10,966 nt of DNA, from contig JAGGSY010000045.1 in the NCBI GenBank assembly GCA_021158845.1, forward strand, positions 1 to 10,966. Direction: 5' to 3'. This stretch comes from Caldisericia bacterium. GTDB taxonomy: Bacteria > Caldisericota > Caldisericia > B22-G15. A program made the position numbers and the translations under genes. The notes below the pieces were generated by a model. It was not told where the DNA came from. It worked only from the letters and a program-made list of their open reading frames with translations, and made no database searches. Below, piece by piece: positions 1-4,925 of the stretch (position 1 is the stretch's first letter; each line of letters opens with the position of its first letter).

Positions 1-96
1 GAATTGTATAATAAAGATATAAAGATTGGAAATCCATGGGATAATTTTATTTCATGGATCAAAACAATAATTAAAAAATTAGAGGGAAAAGGATGA
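1..96 (+). CDS. C-terminal tail of an upstream gene (partial, unidentified)
   Basis: Reading from base 1, frame 1 stays open for 31 codons and ends at TGA 94-96. That stop overlaps the ATG of the next gene as ATGA, the same coupling seen at two other places in this window. The visible tail has two tryptophans and a basic end (KKLEGKG), and uses AAA, ATA and GGA codons like its neighbours. It is too short to assign a family. The alternative is that this stretch is non-coding leader: a perfect TATAAT at 7-12 could be a -10 box for the next gene, although its -35 would lie outside the window. Confidence 0.5.
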   Translation, partial: ELYNKDIKIGNPWDNFISWIKTIIKKLEGKG

Positions 97-980
97 GTAA
101 AAAGGGATGGATTATTTTATTAATAGTTGTTTTGATAGTAGTTGGAGGATTCTTCTATTTTCTTACAGCAAACCATATAGAGGGAGTTGTTTACGACTCT
201 AAAACAGGGAAGGCTTTAAGTGGTGCAAGGGTAACAATAAATAAACTTACAGAACTTGAAACAGACAAGGATGGAAAATTTAGAGCCTTCTCTCCACCTG
301 TGAAGAAGGTAATAAGAGTGGAGAAACCTGGATACAAAACATTTGAGGAAACTTTCCCTTCAAAGTTTGGTCTTCAAGTTATAGAAATACCCCTTGAACC
401 CTTTACATTCAGTGAACTGGTGGAGAATTTCAAGGAAAGGGCATCTACCCTTAAAAGTTATAATGCGAAGTATTCTATTGAGAGTGAAGCTGATGGTAAA
501 AAGGATACATTCTCAATCCAACTCTCATACGCACTTGGAAAGGGAGTCCATTTTGTGTCTGAAGAGGAGGGAGAAAATACATCATTTACAGAAGTTTATA
601 TACTTAAGGATTATGTGTATTTAAGAGATGGAAAGGATAAGGAGTTTAAAAAGATTGAAAAGGAAGAATCAGAGAACATTCCAATTTTAAGACTTTCAGA
701 TATGATGGATTTCTTCATCATGAAGGCTGAACCATCTTCCTTCTCATTCTTGAAGGAAGCAACCTTCGACGATGAGAAGTGTGCTGTGTTTAAAATTCAA
801 TGGGAGGATGTATTCTCCAAATCAAGTGGTTTTGTCTATCTTGGCGAGGAAAGTGGAATTATAAGAAAGATATCTGTTGTTGATAAAGGATTTAATGAGG
901 AGGGGGAAACAGTTACTACTGAAGTTAATTTTGTGCTTGAAGATTTGAATAAGCCAGTAGAGATAAATCCACCTTCCTAA
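93..980 (+). CDS. Membrane-anchored protein with carboxypeptidase-regulatory-like and LolA-like domains
   Basis: The 295-residue product has one N-terminal membrane segment (about residues 6-24) after a short basic start. No lipobox cysteine follows, so it is probably a signal anchor with the rest outside the cytoplasm. Residues 28-100 look like a carboxypeptidase regulatory-like beta-sandwich: an IEGVVYDSKTGKALSGA start, then TDKDGKF and VEKPGY. Residues 106-285 resemble the outer-membrane lipoprotein-sorting (LolA/LppX-like) fold, with an early LKSYNAKY helix-strand step, CAVFKI near 230, and a late ESGIIRKI strand. Such folds bind lipids or act as sensor domains, but the ligand is unknown here. 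The ATG overlaps the previous stop (ATGA) and AGAGGG lies six bases upstream. The stop overlaps the stop of the convergent macro gene. The domain calls come from pattern alone. Confidence 0.75.
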   Translation: MSKKGWIILLIVVLIVVGGFFYFLTANHIEGVVYDSKTGKALSGARVTINKLTELETDKDGKFRAFSPPVKKVIRVEKPGYKTFEETFPSKFGLQVIEIPLEPFTFSELVENFKERASTLKSYNAKYSIESEADGKKDTFSIQLSYALGKGVHFVSEEEGENTSFTEVYILKDYVYLRDGKDKEFKKIEKEESENIPILRLSDMMDFFIMKAEPSSFSFLKEATFDDEKCAVFKIQWEDVFSKSSGFVYLGEESGIIRKISVVDKGFNEEGETVTTEVNFVLEDLNKPVEINPPS

Positions 981-1519
981 TCCATTGCTTGAGCAAAAAG
1001 ATGGGGTATCTCCTCTCCTATCCCTATCAGTCTTACAATCTTAAGGCTGGTTTCTTCCTTTTCTAAAAATTCCTTTACAGTTTCGTATATTATTTTTGTT
1101 CCCTTTTTCTTTGGAAAACCAAATATCCCACAGCTTACAGCAGGTATTGAGATGCTTTCAAGTTTTTTCTCCGTTGCCAACCTCAGAACACTTAAAATAG
1201 CCTTCTTTAACTTATTTTCCTCGTCTCCCTCTCCCCAGACAGGACCAACTGTGTGTATCACATACTTTGATGGAAGACTTCCAGCAGTTGTTATCACGGC
1301 ATCCCCTGTATTTAGAGGTCCGTTCTTTTCTATGATTTTATTGCTCTCCTCCTGTATTATGGAACCTCCAGCTCTTACAATGGCTCCTGCCACACCACCA
1401 CCATGTGATAGATACCTGTTTGCTGCGTTAACTATTGCATCAACCTCTTCCTTTGTAATATCTCCTCTAACCACCTGAATAATCTTATCCTTTATCCTTT
1501 TCTCTTTTAAAACCTTCAT
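977..1519 (-). CDS. Macro-domain ADP-ribose-binding/processing protein
   Basis: This is a stand-alone 180-residue macro domain, the usual size for the family, which binds ADP-ribose and hydrolyses its derivatives. The hallmarks are in order: GDIT at 19-22, NAAN at 31-34, HGGGVAGAI at 39-47, NGPLNTGD at 66-73, HTVGPVW at 89-95 and PAVSCGIFGFP at 126-136. The glycine loop reads GVAGAI, without the aspartate of the MacroD/YmdB deacetylase type (GVDGAI). It is closer to AF1521 and viral macro domains. N34 and H39 match, in residue and spacing, the pair needed for ADP-ribose-1''-phosphatase activity in the SARS-CoV macro domain. The gene lies 40 bases after the ThpR-like gene on the same strand, with AAGGAGG just before the ATG. 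The likely product is a cytoplasmic ADP-ribose-1''-phosphate or O-acetyl-ADP-ribose hydrolase; the exact substrate is inferred. Confidence 0.93.
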   Translation of the reverse strand: MKVLKEKRIKDKIIQVVRGDITKEEVDAIVNAANRYLSHGGGVAGAIVRAGGSIIQEESNKIIEKNGPLNTGDAVITTAGSLPSKYVIHTVGPVWGEGDEENKLKKAILSVLRLATEKKLESISIPAVSCGIFGFPKKKGTKIIYETVKEFLEKEETSLKIVRLIGIGEEIPHLFAQAMD

Positions 1520-1542
1520 AATTCCTCCTTCTCTCTAAATAA

Positions 1543-1548
1543 ATTATA
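1543..1548 (-). promoter_or_regulatory. Possible -10 box for the macro-domain gene
   Basis: On the minus strand TATAAT lies about 24 bases before the macro ATG, in the 40-base gap after the ThpR-like stop. A run of seven A residues is just upstream, and I see no good -35 hexamer. The gene may also be transcribed from the ThpR promoter, since no terminator separates the two. Confidence 0.3.
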
Positions 1549-1559
1549 ACTTATTTTTT

Positions 1560-2111
1560 TCATTTAAAGAGAAAGGTTCTAAGAGGAGTATAAATTGGAC
1601 CATTTGGGGTAAGTTTTGATTCAAATAGAATCAATCTATCCATTTTAAATAATGGTGTTATCAGATTTCCATCCTTCAAAAGTTTCACTTCACTATCACT
1701 CAGTCCAAATTTTGCCCTTCCAATGGTGAGATGTGGTACGAAGTTTTCCTTTCTTATCTTTAAGAATCTACTAAATTCCGGGTAAAGAGCCCTGTATATG
1801 GATTTCATTTCGTCACCTCCCTCCTTTACTCCAATCCACACAACCCTTACCCTTCTTTCATTTGGGAAAAAGGATAAGCCATTCAATCTTACATTAAACT
1901 TCTTTAAAAGATGAGTCTTTTCTTTTATTACAGACTCTATCCTTTCCACCTCTCTTTTATCAATCTCTCCAAAGAAAAATATGGTGAAGTGAAGATTCTC
2001 CTCCTCAACCCACTTTACCTTTGACTTTATCCTTTTTGAGACTTCCTTTACAAAGGAATTCACTTTCTTTCTTACATCTTCCCTTATGGGCAAAGCAAGA
2101 AATGTTCTCAT
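1560..2111 (-). CDS. thpR: RNA 2',3'-cyclic phosphodiesterase / 2'-5' RNA ligase (2H superfamily)
   Basis: From the start chosen here the product is 183 residues, normal for ThpR/LigT. The two catalytic HxT motifs of the 2H fold are present: HFT at 41-43 (within LHFTIFFFG) and HLT at 127-129 (within FVPHLTIGR). The family ending is also there, LTPNGPIYTPL near 167-177. These enzymes open 2',3'-cyclic phosphates on RNA or nucleotides to 2'-phosphates and can join tRNA halves by 2'-5' links in vitro; the physiological substrate is usually unknown. A longer frame begins at ATG 2130-2132, but ATG 2109-2111 is preferred. It alone has a strong ribosome site (AAAGGAGG, five-base spacer), its protein begins MRTFLALPI as the family does, and the predicted transcript start falls at the upper ATG. 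It is probably co-transcribed with the downstream macro gene. Confidence 0.93.
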   Translation of the reverse strand: MRTFLALPIREDVRKKVNSFVKEVSKRIKSKVKWVEEENLHFTIFFFGEIDKREVERIESVIKEKTHLLKKFNVRLNGLSFFPNERRVRVVWIGVKEGGDEMKSIYRALYPEFSRFLKIRKENFVPHLTIGRAKFGLSDSEVKLLKDGNLITPLFKMDRLILFESKLTPNGPIYTPLRTFLFK

Positions 2112-2116
2112 TCTTT

Positions 2117-2124
2117 CCTCCTTT
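2117..2124 (-). promoter_or_regulatory. Ribosome binding site that decides the thpR start
   Basis: AAAGGAGG on the minus strand sits five bases before ATG 2109-2111. The site lies inside the extra seven codons of the longer frame, which has no ribosome site of its own, so the shorter start is strongly favoured. Confidence 0.85.
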
Positions 2125-2137
2125 ATTCTCATACTGA

Positions 2138-2143
2138 ATTATA
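2138..2143 (-). promoter_or_regulatory. -10 box of the thpR/macro promoter
   Basis: There is a perfect TATAAT on the minus strand, 26 bases before the chosen thpR start. Transcription would begin near 2130 and give a leader of about 20 bases carrying the strong ribosome site. The -35 is poor. The place where it should lie, 17 bases upstream, is occupied by the complement of the opposing promoter's -10 box. Confidence 0.45.
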
Positions 2144-2160
2144 TAACATCTCCCTTATGG

Positions 2161-2166
2161 TATAAT
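2161..2166 (+). promoter_or_regulatory. Extended -10 promoter for the membrane protein-TlpA-nitroreductase genes
   Basis: TATAAT is preceded by TGG, which makes an extended -10 (TGnTATAAT) and could work without a good -35. The predicted transcript start near 2173 gives a leader of about 26 bases containing AAGGAGG (2185-2191), seven bases before the ATG at 2199. It is the only evident promoter for the first plus-strand genes of this block. Confidence 0.55.
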
Positions 2167-2198
2167 ATGAAGGATAAATTCCTTAAGGAGGACTGAAC

Positions 2199-3251
2199 AT
2201 GAAAAAGCATATTGAGGATTTTATACTTAAAGTATATTCTCTTCATCCTCATTTTTTGTTTGTTGTCAATTTTATGATTTTTCTCCTTCTTGTTGCCTTT
2301 CTCACTCCCTCTGTAAATCAAAGCCCTGAGTTTATTTTAAGACTAAAGACACTCTCTCTGACTCAGACCTATCTTAACAAGTTTGCCTTTCTTAAAAATC
2401 CAGTTGTTTATCTTATTTTTTCCATTGTCTTTGGAGCTCTTGTATTTCTTGGAAACATATTTCTCTCATGGGTTGGAATTCCTCTATTCTACATCTCCTA
2501 CTTCTTTATTGAAAATATGAAGAGGTTTACCTACCTCTTTACAGGGAGAGGAACGCTAACTGCCCTCAACCTTCCAGAAAAAACAGTTAAAGGATTTTCG
2601 GTCTATTTCTCGACTTTCCCTGCCAATATCTTTGAAGCCTTTGGATATTTCATCTCCCTTGCGGCAGGTCTCTTTGTCCTTATCTACTTCAGTGTATTTA
2701 TGTACAGGATAATAAGGGAAAAGTTCCCAAAGATAAAAGCTCTGTGGGGAAAGATAGTAACCTTTGTTGTATTTATTCTCATACCCCATCTTATAATTCT
2801 ATTCTTTATATTAAGAGAAGTGTTTAAAGACATAAAGGTATTTTCCTTGAGAGTTCCATTTCTTGTAGTAATACTTGTTTATCTTGTATCTGTTGGATCC
2901 CACTTCTTCTCCCTTGTTGGGAGAGAGGTGAAAAAAGGGAAGGATAAGAAACCATCTGAATTTCTCTCCGAAGGTTTAACTACTGGATTATCATTTATTC
3001 CCATAGGTTTAACCTCCCTAATCATAGGCATAATTTTAAAGAATACTCTTTCATTTAGGATTCTTTTGCCTCTATTTGAAAAGATAAATCCATCTTCCAG
3101 CACACTTTTAGTTTTAAACATAATAGGAGTTATAGTGTATGCTTTATCAATTATGCTTCCATTCTGGTATGTATTTTACAATGCAAAAAGATGGAGCAAG
3201 AAAATCCTTAATGAGAGAAAAATATCTAAGAAAAAGAGGAGAAAGAAATGA
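2199..3251 (+). CDS. Polytopic membrane protein of unknown function (about seven membrane segments)
   Basis: I do not recognise this 350-residue protein. Hydrophobic segments lie near residues 18-36, 68-90 (perhaps extending to 104), 148-168, 184-206, 219-238, 262-281 and 303-327. A hydrophilic loop at 40-66, a basic loop at 241-255 (KKGKDKK) and a very basic tail (KKILNERKISKKKRRKK) are also visible; the tail is probably cytoplasmic. There is no cysteine at all, so it cannot be a CcdA/DsbD-type electron donor for the thioredoxin lipoprotein it overlaps. A general YIP1-like or transporter-like fold is possible but not supported by a motif. It starts after AAGGAGG with seven-base spacing and ends in an ATGA overlap with the TlpA-like gene, so the two are probably made together. 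Confidence 0.85.
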   Translation: MKKHIEDFILKVYSLHPHFLFVVNFMIFLLLVAFLTPSVNQSPEFILRLKTLSLTQTYLNKFAFLKNPVVYLIFSIVFGALVFLGNIFLSWVGIPLFYISYFFIENMKRFTYLFTGRGTLTALNLPEKTVKGFSVYFSTFPANIFEAFGYFISLAAGLFVLIYFSVFMYRIIREKFPKIKALWGKIVTFVVFILIPHLIILFFILREVFKDIKVFSLRVPFLVVILVYLVSVGSHFFSLVGREVKKGKDKKPSEFLSEGLTTGLSFIPIGLTSLIIGIILKNTLSFRILLPLFEKINPSSSTLLVLNIIGVIVYALSIMLPFWYVFYNAKRWSKKILNERKISKKKRRKK

Positions 3252-3766
3252 TAAAAAGACTTATAATTGTAGTGCTCCTCCTTGTTTTACTTGTTTCATG
3301 TTCATCAGGGGGCACCAATAAACCAAAGATTGACACTTCGAACAGAAAAGAGGCAAAAGATTTTACATTACCTACCCTCGATGGTGGAGCTGTAACTCTA
3401 TCGGATCTTAAAGGGAAAGTTGTTCTTTTAGATTTCTGGGCTACATGGTGTGGTCCATGTAGAAGATCAACTCCAATAATAGTTTCAATCTACAATAAGT
3501 ATCATAAAAAGGGCTTTGTGGCTTTGGGAATAAATCTTGACGGGGAAAGTGATATGGATAAGGTTACTCAATATGTTAATGAAAACAACATGGATTATCC
3601 AATACTTATAGATGCCTTTAGTGTTGCAGAGATGTATAAAGTTAGGGGAATTCCAAGGTTTGTTCTCATTGATAAACAGGGAAGGATAGTTATAGAGATA
3701 GAGGGACTTGTGCCAGATTTAAAGGCAAAACTTGAGCAGTATATAGAGGCACTTTTAGAGGAATAA
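3248..3766 (+). CDS. TlpA-like thiol-disulfide oxidoreductase, lipoprotein
   Basis: The 172-residue product begins with a lipoprotein signal: MIKR, a hydrophobic core, then LVSC with acylated cysteine C18. A short Ser/Gly/Lys linker leads to a redoxin domain at about residues 36-168. It has FTLPTLDG, the active site WATWCGPC (C68 and C71), and the cis-proline strand RGIPRF with P136. The GFVALGINLDGE strand and the helix after it are the insert of the TlpA/ResA group. It should exchange disulfides outside the cytoplasmic membrane, for cytochrome c maturation or general thiol upkeep; no partner oxidoreductase or cytochrome gene is in view. The ATG overlaps the previous stop, with AGAGGAG upstream. 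Its stop overlaps the strong ribosome site of the next gene. C68 and C71 are the only cysteines besides the lipid-bearing one. Confidence 0.93.
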   Translation: MIKRLIIVVLLLVLLVSCSSGGTNKPKIDTSNRKEAKDFTLPTLDGGAVTLSDLKGKVVLLDFWATWCGPCRRSTPIIVSIYNKYHKKGFVALGINLDGESDMDKVTQYVNENNMDYPILIDAFSVAEMYKVRGIPRFVLIDKQGRIVIEIEGLVPDLKAKLEQYIEALLEE

Positions 3767-3776
3767 AGGAGGTGAT
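3765..3776 (+). promoter_or_regulatory. Full-length Shine-Dalgarno for the nitroreductase
   Basis: AAAGGAGGTGAT is a 12-base match to the usual 3' end of bacterial 16S rRNA. It overlaps the TAA of the TlpA-like gene and stands eight bases (counted from GGAGG) before a TTG start. Such a strong site probably compensates for the weak start codon, and it settles the start choice. Confidence 0.85.
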
Positions 3777-3780
3777 TTAG

Positions 3781-4290
3781 TTGATTTTAAAAGAGGTAGT
3801 TGAGAGGTATAGTGTAAGAAAGTACCTTGATAAGGATGTGGAGGAGGAAAAATTAAGGGAAGTCCTTGAAGCTGGAAGGCTTGCACCTTCTGCATGCAAC
3901 TACCAGCCATGGAAGTTTATAGTTGTAAGAGACAAAGAGATAAGAAAAAAGATTGCAGAGCCAACCACATGGGCTAAATTCATTGCTGAGGCGCCTGTCC
4001 TTATTGTTGCCTGTAAGGTTAGAGATGGTTTCCTTATGGGTGGGTGGTATGACAGTGCCATCCTTGATATAGGCATTGCTCTTGATCACATGACCCTTCA
4101 GGCAACTCATCTTGGTCTTGGAACATGCTGGATAGGTGATTTTAATGAAAAGCTTGTTAAGGAACTCCTTGAAATTCCAGAAAATGTAAGGGTAGTTGCA
4201 CTCCTCACCCTTGGATATCCGAGGGAAAAGAAAATTCCTAAAAAGAAAAGGAAACCATTTGAAGAGGTTGTATCCTTTGAAAAGTTCTAA
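3781..4290 (+). CDS. Nitroreductase family FMN-dependent oxidoreductase
   Basis: This is a short (169-residue) member of the nitroreductase family, soluble FMN enzymes that move hydride from NAD(P)H to nitro compounds, quinones or other acceptors. The family signature runs from the N-terminus: RYSVRKY at 9-15 (FMN phosphate contact), LAPSACNYQPW at 34-44, a central helix with LDIGIALDHMTLQA and LGLGTCWIG near 95-119, and LGYP at 144-147 before a basic tail. The start is TTG at 3781, supported by the 12-base ribosome site and by alignment of VVERYSVRKY with the usual family N-terminus. It follows the TlpA-like gene by 14 bases and is probably on the same mRNA. The physiological acceptor cannot be told from the sequence. 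Confidence 0.92.
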   Translation: MILKEVVERYSVRKYLDKDVEEEKLREVLEAGRLAPSACNYQPWKFIVVRDKEIRKKIAEPTTWAKFIAEAPVLIVACKVRDGFLMGGWYDSAILDIGIALDHMTLQATHLGLGTCWIGDFNEKLVKELLEIPENVRVVALLTLGYPREKKIPKKKRKPFEEVVSFEKF

Positions 4291-4304
4291 AAACCTACTA
4301 AAAT
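4277..4304 (+). promoter_or_regulatory. Promoter placed for a leaderless deoxynucleoside kinase mRNA
   Basis: TTGAAA (4277-4282) and TAAAAT (4299-4304) are separated by 16 bases, a fair sigma-70-type pair. Transcription would start about seven bases after the -10, at or next to the A of ATG 4311. The kinase has no convincing Shine-Dalgarno (only AGAG two bases before the ATG), unlike most genes here, and this agrees with a leaderless message. The -35 lies within the last codons of the nitroreductase. Confidence 0.4.
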
Positions 4305-4310
4305 TAGAGT

Positions 4311-4925
4311 ATGGGAAAATTTGTTGTTGCCATATGTGGAAATATTGGGGTTGGAAAATCCACACTGGCAAAGATACTTTCAAAGAAGTGGAAATTTTCC
4401 ATTGTTCCTGAACCTCAGGACAAGAATCCATTTTTAAAAAACTTCTATAAGGATCCAAAGAGGTGGGCGCTCCACTCCCAGCTCTTTTTTCTCCTATCCC
4501 GCCTTAAGATACTTGAAGAAATTGAGAAAAGTTCAGATTCCTTTATAATAGATAGAACCATCTATGAGGATGCAGAGATATTTGCAAAACTTGTTTTAAC
4601 AAAAAGGGAGTATAATTTATATAGAGAGGTTTACAATAGAGTGATAAGGGATTTTCCATCGCCTCATCTACTCATATATCTTTATGCCCCAGTTAAGGTT
4701 TTGAAAAAGAGGATAGAGATGAGAGGAAGAGTTTACGAAAGGAGTATAAAGCTAAGTTATTTAAAGAGATTAAACAAAGCTTACGAGGAGTGGATAGATG
4801 GATTTAATCTATGTCCGGTTTATAGATTAAACACAGAGGAGTTTGATTTGAACAATCTATTTTCAAATCTCTCAAAGGTTATAGATGATATTGAGAAATT
4901 TTTCTGGGAAGGAAGAAAAAGATGA
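4311..4925 (+). CDS. Deoxynucleoside kinase (dNK/Dgk-Dck family)
   Basis: The 204-residue product is of normal length for bacterial deoxynucleoside kinases, which phosphorylate a deoxynucleoside 5'-OH with ATP in cytoplasmic salvage. It has the P-loop GNIGVGKST at 10-18, EPQDKNPFL at 34-42 (with the catalytic-base glutamate and the substrate pocket), FYKDPKRWALHSQ at 45-57 and DRTIYED at 81-87 (the DRS-type motif). The lid arginines are in RGRVYER at 138-144. The pattern is nearest to the Bacillus Dgk/Dck enzymes, so deoxyadenosine, deoxyguanosine or deoxycytidine are the likely substrates; which one cannot be read from motifs. The ATG is fixed by the short MGKFVVAICG lead into the P-loop. 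It overlaps the next gene by four bases (ATGA), and tmk lies two genes on. Confidence 0.92.
   Translation: MGKFVVAICGNIGVGKSTLAKILSKKWKFSIVPEPQDKNPFLKNFYKDPKRWALHSQLFFLLSRLKILEEIEKSSDSFIIDRTIYEDAEIFAKLVLTKREYNLYREVYNRVIRDFPSPHLLIYLYAPVKVLKKRIEMRGRVYERSIKLSYLKRLNKAYEEWIDGFNLCPVYRLNTEEFDLNNLFSNLSKVIDDIEKFFWEGRKR

Noticed and set aside
1152..1478. 108-codon plus-strand frame opposite the macro gene
   Set aside because: The minus strand encodes a complete macro domain with all motifs; the plus frame is a shadow.
2112..2132. Longer thpR reading frame starting at ATG 2130-2132
   Set aside because: It lacks a ribosome site, its extra seven codons contain the strong site for the inner ATG, and the predicted transcript start falls on the outer ATG.
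2139..2321. 60-codon minus-strand frame across the divergent promoter region
   Set aside because: It starts inside the membrane-protein gene, runs over the -10 boxes, and has a low-complexity Lys/Asn-rich sequence.
3853..4458. 201-codon open frame on the minus strand
   Set aside because: It lies antisense across the nitroreductase and kinase genes, has no family pattern, and arises because purine-rich coding strands leave few antisense stops.
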